Numbered from the stretch's first letter, positions 1 through 7,596 are shown. The stretch is DNA of 64,000 bases from Yanshouia hominis (GCA_014385025.1 JACRTB010000009.1:62001-126000); one strand, 5' to 3'. Numbers and translations: made by a program. Notes: generated by a model from the sequence alone, not told the origin.

Positions 1-1199
1 GAGTGTCCTAACAGTTCCTGTACATCTTTCGGTGCAGCCCCATTGGAAAGCAGATTGCTGGTGTAGGTGTGACGTAACTGGTGGAAATGGAAATCTTCAA
101 ATCCTTCCAGTTTCTTTGACATTGATCTGCATACAATGCCGAGTGTACTCGGCAGTTCCAGGGAGCCATCCGGTCGCAGGCAGACAAAGGAGATTTCTTT
201 GTAATCTGCCGGGACTTCCTGTGTACCGTCAAGATGATAGTATTCATAATAGACCCTGTTTTTCACATGCACTTCTTTGTAGTAATTGCGGTGATAGAGT
301 TCGCCATACTGCATCCGGTTTTTGAGCTGCTCTTTTCTGGTAGCTTTCAGTATTTCAGTCAGAGTATCTCCAAAATCAACAATTCTTACTTTTTTCCGTT
401 TCGTTGGTCCAATAATGTTTTTGTGTTTCATGCCGTCGTAGCGGATACTGCGTTTTATGGTCAGGCATTGTTCTTCAAGGTTAATGTCCTGCCATGTAAG
501 ACCACAGGTTTCCCCGATACGGAGTCCAGCATAATACGCAATCTGAATCGGCAGAATGGCAGGTGGGTTTTTCTTTTCCAGATACTTGATAAGTCGCTCA
601 TAATCCTCGTGTGAAATCGGCTGTGTGCTTTCTTCCACTTCATCATCGGAAAAGAGGTCAACTTCCTCTGCCTGTCGTTTCAGCTTGATATATTGCATCG
701 GATTGAAACTGATTAACTGTTTTGGAAATACTGCAAAACGGAATGACTGCTGTAACACTGCGGAAAAAGAATGGATATAATCTTTGCTGTATCCTTTTCT
801 TACTTTCCCATCTGGAAACTCACCACCAAATGTAAGCAGGTCGAGGAAACCCTGTAAATGTTCGGCAGTAACTGTTTTCAGCTTTCGGTCTGCAATCGGG
901 TGTTTCTTGATACATCGGATTGCACCAAGATAATTTTCCACTGTACCGTTGCTGAGTGTCCCAGTTTTCAGTTCTTCTTCTGCCCACATGTCCAGAAGTT
1001 CCCCTACGGTAAGATTATCTGCCTTTGCAACAAACTTCTTATCTTCGTAGTCTTCCAGTGCCTTGCGGAGAAGCTTTTCCGTCTCACTTTTACTTTCGGT
1101 TCCGGCATATTCTTTCTGAACCATTTTTCCGCTTGCGTCCTCTACATAGAAGCGATAGTACCATTTCTTTCCTTTTTTTCTAACAGATCCTTTTGCCAT
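1..1199 (-). CDS. int: Tyrosine recombinase (integrase) of a mobile element, 3' end cut by window edge
   Basis: Site-specific recombinase that would integrate and excise the element. The leftward frame is open from ATG 1199 to the left edge, so the C-terminus including the catalytic tyrosine is not visible. An N-terminal arm-binding type start (MAKGSVRKKGKKWYYRFYV) is followed by a SAM-like core-binding domain at about residues 60-170. The catalytic part shows the first arginine in AGLRIGE, then HQLRHTY (the H-x-x-R box) and LLGHS just before the edge. The start is preceded by AAAGGAGA on the minus strand. In Tn916-like elements int sits at one end beside the attachment site, so attL or attR should lie just left of base 1. 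Family assignment is firm; the specific integration target is unknown. Confidence 0.93.
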   Translation of the reverse strand, partial: MAKGSVRKKGKKWYYRFYVEDASGKMVQKEYAGTESKSETEKLLRKALEDYEDKKFVAKADNLTVGELLDMWAEEELKTGTLSNGTVENYLGAIRCIKKHPIADRKLKTVTAEHLQGFLDLLTFGGEFPDGKVRKGYSKDYIHSFSAVLQQSFRFAVFPKQLISFNPMQYIKLKRQAEEVDLFSDDEVEESTQPISHEDYERLIKYLEKKNPPAILPIQIAYYAGLRIGETCGLTWQDINLEEQCLTIKRSIRYDGMKHKNIIGPTKRKKVRIVDFGDTLTEILKATRKEQLKNRMQYGELYHRNYYKEVHVKNRVYYEYYHLDGTQEVPADYKEISFVCLRPDGSLELPSTLGIVCRSMSKKLEGFEDFHFHQLRHTYTSNLLSNGAAPKDVQELLGH

Positions 1200-1264
1200 A
1201 ATCGTATGTCTCCTTTCGATATCAGACAATCGGAACTGTTGAAATGCTTCTTGCGTGTAGGCAT

Positions 1265-1284
1265 CTTATGGACAAGTCCATAAG
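1265..1284. repeat. Perfect 9-bp palindrome upstream of integrase
   Basis: CTTATGGAC and GTCCATAAG are separated by AA, between the integrase start and the XRE gene stop. It could be a hairpin ending the XRE transcript or an operator/arm site for recombination proteins. There is no T-run, so a terminator role is weak. The rest of the 1200-1359 gap shows nothing else I can name. Confidence 0.5.
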
Positions 1285-1359
1285 CCAATTCGCCGCTCGT
1301 CAAATCTGTAAACAGCCTGATTCGCTTGTGCTCATTGTATCACAACTCCGGTTGCCTTA

Positions 1360-1989
1360 CTATACCGATTCAGAATCGTCATACATAACTTCGGATAAAA
1401 GATTTGCAAGCCTTTGTTCTGCCGCTTCCGGTTTCTTTGAATAGAGCCTTACAACATCTGCCATATCGTTAAATGCGTTGACAGTATGTGTGATCTCCCT
1501 GAGAAACATAATCTCATTATATTCATCTTTCGATTCAAATCCCATTACTTTAGCAATGTCCGCATCTTTAGTACTGCCTTTGTAATTTTTACAGGCGAAC
1601 TGAAACGAATCCAGAAACAGTTCATATTGCTTTAACATTAACAGCAGTAAGTCTTTAGAAAAAGCGTCTTCTGTTTTATTAAGATCAAGAGGTAACTGTT
1701 TAAGAATATCGCCCATCACATCACGAATCTGCAATTCTTTCTTATCCGTAATATCAGTTTCATATTCATCGGTTTCCCCTTTGAGCCATTCAATCGATAC
1801 ATGAAGTGCTTCCGAAAGACCTTCCAGTACCATCTTTTTGGTATTGTCAATCGAACCATTCTCATAACGCAGGATTGTGGAAGCGGTAACTCCCATCTTC
1901 TCTGCGACATAAGGCTGTGTCAGATTTAATTCCAGACGGCGCTGTTTTGCCCTGCTGCCGATCAGCTTGCGTAGTTCTTTATCTTTCAT
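1360..1989 (-). CDS. XRE-family HTH transcriptional regulator of the element
   Basis: DNA-binding repressor, 209 residues. The N-terminal helix-turn-helix at about residues 10-65 reads LTQPYVAEKMGVTASTILRY, the classic Cro/CI pattern. The C-terminal part is helical and unassigned, possibly for oligomerisation or signal sensing. The start was set at ATG 1989 because AAAGGAGG lies 11 bases upstream; longer frames to 2094 lack a ribosome site. It is transcribed away from the excisionase-like gene, and the shared intergenic region holds two copies of the palindrome ATTGCAnnnTGCAAT, one over its own promoter. The likely role is autorepression and control of excision/mobilisation, by analogy with other integrative elements. 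Target genes are inferred, not shown. Confidence 0.88.
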   Translation of the reverse strand: MKDKELRKLIGSRAKQRRLELNLTQPYVAEKMGVTASTILRYENGSIDNTKKMVLEGLSEALHVSIEWLKGETDEYETDITDKKELQIRDVMGDILKQLPLDLNKTEDAFSKDLLLLMLKQYELFLDSFQFACKNYKGSTKDADIAKVMGFESKDEYNEIMFLREITHTVNAFNDMADVVRLYSKKPEAAEQRLANLLSEVMYDDSESV

Positions 1990-2020
1990 GCTGATGTGCC
2001 TCCTTTTTCGGTATGTCATT

Positions 2021-2049
2021 ACTATACCACGCAACAAAATATATTGCAA
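2021..2049 (-). promoter_or_regulatory. Promoter of the XRE regulator
   Basis: On the minus strand, -35 TTGCAA (2049-2044) and -10 TATAGT (2026-2021) are separated by exactly 17 bases. The -35 box lies inside the operator palindrome at 2043-2057, which suggests autorepression. Confidence 0.7.
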
Positions 2050-2057
2050 TATGCAAT
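2043..2057. promoter_or_regulatory. Operator O1, palindrome ATTGCA-ATA-TGCAAT
   Basis: Six-base arms with a 3-base spacer, covering the -35 box of the leftward regulator gene. It matches the second palindrome at 2131-2147 in both arm sequence and spacing, so one dimeric protein probably binds both. The XRE regulator encoded alongside is the natural candidate. Confidence 0.65.
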
Positions 2058-2087
2058 TTTGGGAAAAGCAGCAAAATTTCATAATGC

Positions 2088-2116
2088 TTGACAAAGCAAT
2101 ATAAACACGCTATACT
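2088..2116 (+). promoter_or_regulatory. Consensus promoter for the xis-like gene and mobilisation genes
   Basis: TTGACA (2088-2093), a 17-base spacer and TATACT (2111-2116). This is near-perfect sigma-A sequence, about 50 bases before the excisionase-like start. Confidence 0.8.
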
Positions 2117-2130
2117 GACAGCACAAATGA

Positions 2131-2147
2131 AATTGCATAATGCAATT
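2131..2147. promoter_or_regulatory. Operator O2, palindrome AATTGCA-TAA-TGCAATT
   Basis: Seven-base arms with a 3-base spacer, located just downstream of the expected transcription start of the rightward promoter. A bound repressor would block that promoter. It is the better-conserved partner of O1. Confidence 0.65.
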
Positions 2148-2164
2148 CGAAAGGAGGTGGTCAT

Positions 2165-2395
2165 ATGACGCAAAGAAAGATTGCCTTATCTATTGAGGAA
2201 GCTGCTGATTATACGGGAATTGGCAGGAACACCCTGCGAAAGTTGGTAGAGTGGAAGAAACTTCCGGTATTGAAGGTTGGGAGAAAAGTCCTGATCAAAA
2301 CGGATATGCTGGAACTTTTTATGGAAGCCAACGAGGGCAGGGACTTGAGGGATAAGGGAAATGTGAAAGCAGTCACAAGAAACGGTTCAACTTAA
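2165..2395 (+). CDS. xis: Excisionase-like helix-turn-helix protein
   Basis: Small DNA-binding protein, 76 residues, of the excisionase/MerR-like winged helix family. The pattern IEEAADYTGIGRNTLRKLVE followed by a wing (LKVGRKVLIKTDMLELFM) is typical of Tn916 Xis-type recombination directionality factors. It has a strong ribosome site (AAAGGAGGTG, 2150-2159) 5 bases before ATG 2165. It lies divergent to the XRE gene and is controlled by a consensus promoter with operator O2. In the family such proteins bend DNA at the element ends and steer the integrase to excision. It could instead be a transcription factor of similar fold. Confidence 0.78.
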   Translation: MTQRKIALSIEEAADYTGIGRNTLRKLVEWKKLPVLKVGRKVLIKTDMLELFMEANEGRDLRDKGNVKAVTRNGST

Positions 2396-2539
2396 AAAAG
2401 CGGTTCCCGAAGAAACCGCCAAAGGTTCTATCAGACCGGAGTCATGATATACCTACACGCAAGCAGATTATACCATGTACTTCGTCTGACAGACAACAGG
2501 AAACTTATGTTTGGAAAAAAAGAAAGGACGATGATATTT

Positions 2540-2854
2540 ATGGCAAGATCAACAAAGAGTTATGAGGCGCGTATGCTCCAGTTGGAAAAGAAAGAACAGG
2601 AAAGCCTTGAGAAAGCAAAACAGTATGCAGCACAGAAACGGGAACTGAAGAAACGTCAGAAAGATGTGGAAACCAAAAAACGGACACACAGGCTCTGCCA
2701 GATTGGCGGTGCAGTGGAATCGGTACTGGGTTCTGCGATTGAGGAAGATGATATCCCAAAGCTGATCGGCTTCTTAAAAAGGCAGGAAGCAAATGGGAAA
2801 TTCTTCTCAAAGGCAATGCAGAAAGAGCCAGTTGCAAATACGGAGGAAGTGTAA
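2540..2854 (+). CDS. DUF3847-type mobilisation-region protein
   Basis: A 104-residue, highly charged helical protein. The first half is K/E-rich and likely coiled coil (SYEARMLQLEKKEQESLEKA). The C-terminal part, after HRLCQIGGAVESVLG, looks like the DUF3847 proteins that accompany MobA/MobL relaxases in clostridial elements. ATG 2540 was chosen because AAAGGA sits 11 bases upstream; ATG 2531 is only 2 bases from that site. It lies directly upstream of oriT and the relaxase. A role as a relaxosome accessory is plausible but inferred from position only. Confidence 0.7.
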   Translation: MARSTKSYEARMLQLEKKEQESLEKAKQYAAQKRELKKRQKDVETKKRTHRLCQIGGAVESVLGSAIEEDDIPKLIGFLKRQEANGKFFSKAMQKEPVANTEEV

Positions 2855-2900
2855 TGCCGGAGGGAGTGGAGTTTCCATTCCCTTCATTGCTTTTTTATGA

Positions 2901-2956
2901 AGGGCGCACTTATGGACAACCAGAGGTCGTCCGTATAAGTTTGCCACAGGTGGCAA
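2901..2956 (-). other. oriT: Origin of transfer (oriT), RSF1010/pGO1-type nic region
   Basis: On the minus strand TAAGTGCGCCCT (2912-2901) matches the nic core of MOBQ/RSF1010-family and pGO1/pSK41-type oriTs, where cleavage falls in the GCG/CCC stretch. Immediately 5' of it on that strand is an imperfect inverted repeat, GGACGACC-TCT-GGTTGTCC (2932-2914), which is the expected layout: relaxase-binding repeat then nic. A second inverted repeat, TTGCCAC-AG-GTGGCAA, lies at 2941-2956. The region from 2855 to 3182 lies between DUF3847 and the MobA/MobL relaxase and is best read as non-coding. The match to the nic core is seen directly; function is inferred from similarity and position. Confidence 0.78.
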
Positions 2957-3182
2957 CCGGTCTGCGCTTACGCTTGCCGGGCTCGTTCCGTCGGCGGGGC
3001 TTTCAGCCAGACCTGCTCATGCCGCAGGAGGCACTCTTCGCCAGAGGGGCACATTCCATGCAGGCTGTTATGCACAGGGCACTCTTACGCAGAGGGTGCT
3101 CCGGCAGATACCATTTTCTTTTAGGAAAAACGTTACCTGCCGGAAATCAAAGCCGGATACGGCAGAATGGGGGAAACGGAGC

Positions 3183-4904
3183 ATGGCGATTTTTCATTAT
3201 ACAGTAAAGATTGTTGGACGCAGCAAAGGAAAATCCATCATATCGGCGTCTGCTTATCTCAATGGCGATGTGATGAAAAATGAAGAAACAGGCAGGATCA
3301 GCTACTATACTTCAAAAAAAGAAGTCGTTTATACCAGCCTGCTGATGTGTGAAAATGCACCACAGGAATGGCAGAATGTACCTGCTGAAAATATCAGACG
3401 GTTCCAGAAATCTGTCCGATATAAAAGGGCAGATAACCAAAATGCTGCACTGGAAAAATTCAAACTTACTTTTCAGAAGCAGCGTTTATGGAATGAAGTC
3501 TTGAGGATAGAAAAAAGTTCAGATGCACAACTCGGCAGGTCATTTGAGTTCTCACTTCCGAAAGAATGGAGCCGACAGGAACAGATTGATTATACAACTG
3601 AATATATTCAAAAGACCTTTGTAGATAAGGGAATGTGTGCGGATTGGAGTATCCACGATAAAGGAGATGGTAATCCCCATGTGCATTTACTGGTGACGAT
3701 GCGACCATTCAATTCAGACCACTCATGGGGTAACAAAGAAATCAAGGATTGGGAGTTTGTCAGAGATGAAAATGGAAATATTGTGGTGGATGAATCCCAT
3801 CCGGACTGGTGGCAGGATAAAAAGAACCCTGACCGTCATGGAATCCGAATCCCCGTACTTGATGAAAATGGAGTCCAGAAAGTCGGGACAAGGAACCGCA
3901 AACAGTGGAAACGTGTATTAACCGATGCTACCGGGTGGAACAATCCGAAAAATTGTGAGCTATGGCGGAGCGAATGGGCAAACGTCTGTAATGCACATTT
4001 GAAAACGGAAAATCACATTGACCACCGTTCTTATGCAAGGCAGGGAAAATTAGAGATACCGACGATCCATGAGGGCGCAGATGCCAGAAAAATTGACGAG
4101 AAATTTCAAAACGGACAGACATCCTCTACTTCATGGAAAGTAGAGGAAAACCAGATCATAAAAAGACAAAATGCACTGCTGGATAAAATACAGATTTCTT
4201 TTGGAAAAGTATCCAGTGCATTAACACAATGGAAGGAGCGATTGCGTGACATTAGAAGAAAGCCGGGAAGTCATTCCCATGATGGAGACAATGATAAACC
4301 AGATCGAGGAACAGCAGAATCTTATGGCAGAGATGGTACAGGAATTGCAGGAACGGGACAGGCAGCTCCTGTCTTTTCAGGAGCAGAACCAGAGTTTAAA
4401 AAGCTTAAACAGCGAATTATCCAGGCTGCTAAATCTTTTGCCAGATACAGAAGAACTGCTCTCACAGATCGAGCAACAGAAAACCAGAATCGAACAGTTG
4501 GAAAACGAGAATCAGCAATGGCAGGAATTAACGCAGAAGCTGAACAACGAGAACAGCTTATTGCAGAAACAGAACAGCGAATTGCTGACCTTAAACAGCA
4601 GATAGAGAAAGCGAGGGAGATCGATGAGCGAATGCAGAAACTTAGAGAACGTCGGGCAGGTGGAAGAACTTCTGCTGATGACCGAACAGATGCAGGACGA
4701 ACTGGATCAGAAAGACCAGACAATCCAGGAACTAAACAGGCAGCTAAGCGAATCGCTGACCTTGAACGAGAAATTGAACAGCGAAAACAGAGCCGAGAAT
4801 ATCGAAGCATTGCGGACAAGATTAAGGCAAACAGAGGAACGATTGACCAGCGAGACAGACAGCAGGAAAAGAGCCGACGCAGAAGCCGTGGCATGGAAAT
4901 TTAA
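3183..4904 (+). CDS. mobA: MobA/MobL-family relaxase
   Basis: Conjugative nickase, 573 residues. It cuts oriT and becomes covalently bound to the strand to be transferred. The N-terminal MobA/MobL domain begins MAIFHYTVKIVGRSKGKS, with the probable catalytic tyrosine near the start. The HUH metal-binding motif is DGNPHVHLLVTMRPF at about residues 162-176. Residues beyond about 350 are very basic and coiled-coil-like. ATG 3183 follows a purine-rich GGGGGAAACGGAG. The frame ends at 4904, but from 4246 onward two other rightward frames with good ribosome sites are also open, so the C-terminal third is either dual-coding or dispensable. The element has no mating-pair genes in view, so it would be mobilised by a helper system. 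Confidence 0.9.
   Translation: MAIFHYTVKIVGRSKGKSIISASAYLNGDVMKNEETGRISYYTSKKEVVYTSLLMCENAPQEWQNVPAENIRRFQKSVRYKRADNQNAALEKFKLTFQKQRLWNEVLRIEKSSDAQLGRSFEFSLPKEWSRQEQIDYTTEYIQKTFVDKGMCADWSIHDKGDGNPHVHLLVTMRPFNSDHSWGNKEIKDWEFVRDENGNIVVDESHPDWWQDKKNPDRHGIRIPVLDENGVQKVGTRNRKQWKRVLTDATGWNNPKNCELWRSEWANVCNAHLKTENHIDHRSYARQGKLEIPTIHEGADARKIDEKFQNGQTSSTSWKVEENQIIKRQNALLDKIQISFGKVSSALTQWKERLRDIRRKPGSHSHDGDNDKPDRGTAESYGRDGTGIAGTGQAAPVFSGAEPEFKKLKQRIIQAAKSFARYRRTALTDRATENQNRTVGKRESAMAGINAEAEQREQLIAETEQRIADLKQQIEKAREIDERMQKLRERRAGGRTSADDRTDAGRTGSERPDNPGTKQAAKRIADLEREIEQRKQSREYRSIADKIKANRGTIDQRDRQQEKSRRRSRGMEI
4246..4605 (+). CDS. Coiled-coil protein overlapping the relaxase C-terminus
   Basis: A 119-residue predicted coiled coil, rich in E/Q/L with heptad-like spacing (MINQIEEQQNLMAEMVQELQ). 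It starts at GTG 4246 with GGAAGGAG (4231-4238) seven bases upstream, a ribosome site too good to ignore. The frame is +1 relative to mobA, which stays open across the whole gene, giving a long out-of-phase overlap. It stops at 4605 and the next gene, in the same frame, starts 18 bases on, so the two may be translationally coupled. No family recognised. Confidence 0.6.
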   Translation: MTLEESREVIPMMETMINQIEEQQNLMAEMVQELQERDRQLLSFQEQNQSLKSLNSELSRLLNLLPDTEELLSQIEQQKTRIEQLENENQQWQELTQKLNNENSLLQKQNSELLTLNSR

Positions 4905-5592
4905 GTATGAAAAAGCAGAGCAGGAAAAACTTTATGCACAGACACACCAAAAGACGGTAGAGGTAGCTGTTGAGAAAAAAGTGCCTTATGAGAAATGTGA
5001 AAAATGTGACCGTACTGCTTACCGGAAAGCAAAAGAAAAATGCGATAGCCGTAAAAGCCAGTTAGAAAAGAAATATAAAAATATGACGATTGGTTATGAA
5101 AGTATCTTGTTTCTACTGGCATGGTACAGCATAACAACAACACTGTTTACTGCGATTCTTTCGCCGGTTTTCCTTAACGACTGTATCGTCTTTTTCGGTG
5201 CGTTAGGAAAAGGAATGGGAAGTTTATTTCGGGAGTTTGTGACAGGTGCAGACTCTTTCGGACAGTTAAGCAGTGGAATACCTAACAGTATTCTTTCCGG
5301 GATTGTGTACTGGCTGATTGCCGGTACTGTCATGGCAATTTTATTCGTAATAACCGGGTGGCTGATAATCGGGATTGGTTATCAGGTAGGAAAAATCTAC
5401 CGGAAATATTGTTGGGATATCATCAGTATCGTGGTAGCGATAACGAGTACAGCTGTTGTAATTTACTTTGGAGAATGGATTAAAAACGCTAATCCGATAA
5501 ATCTTATTGTATTGCTATTACTGTCGCATATTATTTATATTGGAATCAGATGTTATGTGAAAGACTGGATGGAAGAACGAGGATATTATTAA
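4624..5592 (+). CDS. Coiled-coil, Cys-motif, multi-pass membrane protein of the element
   Basis: A 322-residue protein of unknown function. Residues 1-110 are coiled coil continuing the style of the preceding frame. At about 120-145 there is a cysteine motif, CEKCDRTAYRKAKEKC, possibly metal-binding. The C-terminal half has about four hydrophobic segments (ESILFLLAWYSITTTLFTAI; GIVYWLIAGTVMAILFVITG; WDIISIVVAITSTAVVIYF; NLIVLLLLSHIIYIGI). It has its own ribosome site, GAGGGAG, before ATG 4624. The first 280 bases overlap mobA out of phase. A link between the relaxosome and the membrane is one guess from position; nothing in the sequence proves it. Confidence 0.75.
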   Translation: MSECRNLENVGQVEELLLMTEQMQDELDQKDQTIQELNRQLSESLTLNEKLNSENRAENIEALRTRLRQTEERLTSETDSRKRADAEAVAWKFKYEKAEQEKLYAQTHQKTVEVAVEKKVPYEKCEKCDRTAYRKAKEKCDSRKSQLEKKYKNMTIGYESILFLLAWYSITTTLFTAILSPVFLNDCIVFFGALGKGMGSLFREFVTGADSFGQLSSGIPNSILSGIVYWLIAGTVMAILFVITGWLIIGIGYQVGKIYRKYCWDIISIVVAITSTAVVIYFGEWIKNANPINLIVLLLLSHIIYIGIRCYVKDWMEERGYY

Positions 5593-5595
5593 AAG

Positions 5596-5627
5596 AGGAC
5601 AGGGAAATTTCATAATCTTCCTGTCCT
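5596..5627 (+). terminator. Weak hairpin after the mobilisation operon
   Basis: AGGACAGG and CCTGTCCT form an 8-bp stem with a 16-base loop right after the stop codon. There is no proper T-run, so termination may be partial. The arm resembles the better terminator at 7563-7594. Confidence 0.45.
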
Positions 5628-5678
5628 TAGTAAGGGACTATTGATTGTTTATATAAAGAAAAAGTATATAAATAAATC

Positions 5679-5708
5679 TTGACAATTAGTACGAACTCGG
5701 ACTATAAT
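5679..5708 (+). promoter_or_regulatory. Promoter of the marR-MATE operon
   Basis: TTGACA (5679-5684), an 18-base spacer and TATAAT (5703-5708). The spacer and downstream flank hold the inverted operator arms described at 5684-5733. Confidence 0.8.
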
Positions 5709-5733
5709 ATAAAAGTCTGGATTCGTACTAATT
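5684..5733. promoter_or_regulatory. Twin inverted operator around the marR promoter -10
   Basis: AATTAGTACGAA (5684-5695) and TTCGTACTAATT (5722-5733) are perfect 12-base inverted arms flanking the -10 box. Each arm extends into an imperfect palindrome of the TTAGTACGAACT kind, so two MarR dimers could bind. Autorepression is the likely outcome. Confidence 0.65.
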
Positions 5734-5747
5734 TAAGGAGGAAAAAG

Positions 5748-6206
5748 ATGAGAAAAGATAATAATATGATAATACAGTTGCAACGATATTATGCTTTATG
5801 GAAAGAATGTACAGCAATGTATGAGGAATGGTCAAAGGATCAGGGACTGTCTTCAAATGGAGTTTTTGCTTTGTATTCATTTTATGAAAGTAATGGAAGA
5901 TGCACGCAGAAAATGATAAGTGAAAAATGGAATATACCTAAGCAAACGGTAAATACGATACTAAAAGATTTTCAGAAAAAAGGATACATCAATATGGTAT
6001 CTGATGATTCAGACAAGAGAAATAAGCTGATATGCCTCACAGAATCAGGAATGGAATATACGAAAGATATCATAGAAAAACTGCACTCAAAAGAAATATA
6101 TGTAATCGAAAAAATGGGATTAGAGAATATAGAAAGTCTTAATGATAATACAGAGTTGTTTATCAGACTTTTCAAGGAAGGAGATTGTAAGAAAAATGAA
6201 TCATAA
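5748..6206 (+). CDS. MarR-family transcriptional regulator
   Basis: Winged-helix regulator, 152 residues, the usual MarR length. The recognition region is RCTQKMISEKWNIPKQTVNT and the wing is MVSDDSDKRNKLICLTESG, with the conserved D-x-R. ATG 5748 follows AAGGAGG (5735-5741). Upstream lies a promoter embedded in a twin operator. It overlaps the MATE pump gene by 11 bases, the standard arrangement in which a drug-responsive MarR protein represses a pump. The effector is unknown. Confidence 0.9.
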   Translation: MRKDNNMIIQLQRYYALWKECTAMYEEWSKDQGLSSNGVFALYSFYESNGRCTQKMISEKWNIPKQTVNTILKDFQKKGYINMVSDDSDKRNKLICLTESGMEYTKDIIEKLHSKEIYVIEKMGLENIESLNDNTELFIRLFKEGDCKKNES

Positions 6207-7515
6207 ATCATTATTTTTTAAATATGTTATTCCATCTATTATAGCATTTGCATTATCAGGAATATATGCGATAGTGGATGGATATTTTGTAGGCAATACC
6301 ATAGGAGATGCTGGACTTTCGGCTATTAATATTGCATATCCGATTGTGGCTTTGATTCAGGCTCTTGGAACAGGAATTGGTATGGGAGGAGCTGTTTATT
6401 ACTCAATTAATGCAGCAGAAAAGAAAGGAAAACGGGCAGAAGAATTTATTGCTACAAGCTGGTGGCTTCTTGTAATAGTAAGTGTTATCAGTACCATAAT
6501 TATTTACTCCTTTTCGTCTAAAATTTTAGGATTGCTTGGAGCAGATGGAATTATATTAACAAATGCGACAGATTATATCAAAATTATAGCACTTGGAGCA
6601 ATATTGCAGATTCTTGGAACTGGAATGATGCCATTCATTAGAAATTATGGAAACTCTTTCTGGTCAATGTTTGCGATGGTTGGTGGATTCATAACCAATA
6701 TTGTTCTGGATTTTATCTTTGTATGGATATATGAAATGGGCATGAAAGGTGCAGCCACAGCTACAATAGCCGGACAGGGTGTGACTGCAGCAATTGCAAT
6801 CATATACGCATTATATAATAAAAAGTTTTATGTGTATGTATCCTTAAAAAATGTAAAAGAAATGTGTGGCGCTATATTCAGAGTAGGTCTTGCACCATTT
6901 GGGCTAGCATTGACTCCTAATATTTCATTGGTGTTTATAAACCGATTCTCCGCTTCTTATGGGGGAGAAAAAGCTATTGCAACTTATGCATGTGTATCCT
7001 ATATTATCTGTATCATATATCTCATATTGCAGGGCGTAGGTGATGGAAGTCAACCTTTAATGAGCCGTTTTTATGGTGAGAAGGATCAAGAAAGCCTGAG
7101 AGGAGTTCAGAGAATGGCATACATTTTTGCAATAATTCTTGCTGTTTGTGGTGGAATTATCATGTATGTAAACAGAGCAAATATTGGAGGGGTTTTCGGA
7201 GCTTCTTATGAAGTAAGTATTGAGATTTCTAAAATTGTACCTATATTTTTAGTGTCATTACCATTTGTTGCGATTACCAGAATAGCGACAGCTGGATTTT
7301 ATGCTACTGAAAAAAGTGGATTGTCATACATTCTTACATTCATTGAACCAGTATTGATGCTGATATTTATGCTTGTTTTACCACCTTTATTTGGTGGACA
7401 GATTATGATATGGTGGAGTACGGTATTGGCACGTGTTTTTTCAGCGATTCTGGCATTCATACTAATAAAATATTGCGAAAAGGGAGATTTGCAATATGGA
7501 ATACAGAAAATTTAA
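6196..7515 (+). CDS. MATE-family multidrug efflux transporter
   Basis: Cation-coupled exporter, 439 residues with about 12 membrane segments, standard for the family. It shows the MepA/DinF-like start (FFKYVIPSIIAFALSGIYAI, then VDGYFVGNTIGDAGLSAINI) and the internal repeat around ATYACVSYIICIIYLILQGV. ATG 6196 was chosen because AAGGAAGGAG precedes it by 11 bases; it overlaps the end of marR, so the two are translationally coupled. AT-rich codon use like the rest of the element marks it as cargo. Substrates cannot be told from sequence. Confidence 0.92.
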   Translation: MNHKSLFFKYVIPSIIAFALSGIYAIVDGYFVGNTIGDAGLSAINIAYPIVALIQALGTGIGMGGAVYYSINAAEKKGKRAEEFIATSWWLLVIVSVISTIIIYSFSSKILGLLGADGIILTNATDYIKIIALGAILQILGTGMMPFIRNYGNSFWSMFAMVGGFITNIVLDFIFVWIYEMGMKGAATATIAGQGVTAAIAIIYALYNKKFYVYVSLKNVKEMCGAIFRVGLAPFGLALTPNISLVFINRFSASYGGEKAIATYACVSYIICIIYLILQGVGDGSQPLMSRFYGEKDQESLRGVQRMAYIFAIILAVCGGIIMYVNRANIGGVFGASYEVSIEISKIVPIFLVSLPFVAITRIATAGFYATEKSGLSYILTFIEPVLMLIFMLVLPPLFGGQIMIWWSTVLARVFSAILAFILIKYCEKGDLQYGIQKI

Positions 7516-7562
7516 CAATCAGATAGTAGCAAGAATAATCTAGGTTTATCTATTGTATTTTT

Positions 7563-7596
7563 AAGGACAGCCTCATAGCAATAGGGCTGTCCTTTT
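7563..7596 (+). terminator. Rho-independent terminator of the marR-MATE operon
   Basis: AAGGACAGCC and GGCTGTCCTT form a 10-bp perfect stem with a 12-base loop, followed by a short T/A tract. Confidence 0.85.

Noticed and set aside
1265-1275. 11-base match between the palindrome at 1265 and the oriT flank at 2909 (CTTATGGACAA)
   Set aside because: A match of this length is expected by chance within several kilobases; no further similarity on either side.
2854-3207. 117-codon rightward frame between DUF3847 and mobA
   Set aside because: It lacks a ribosome site, has odd composition, and covers the oriT inverted repeats and nic core; better read as non-coding.
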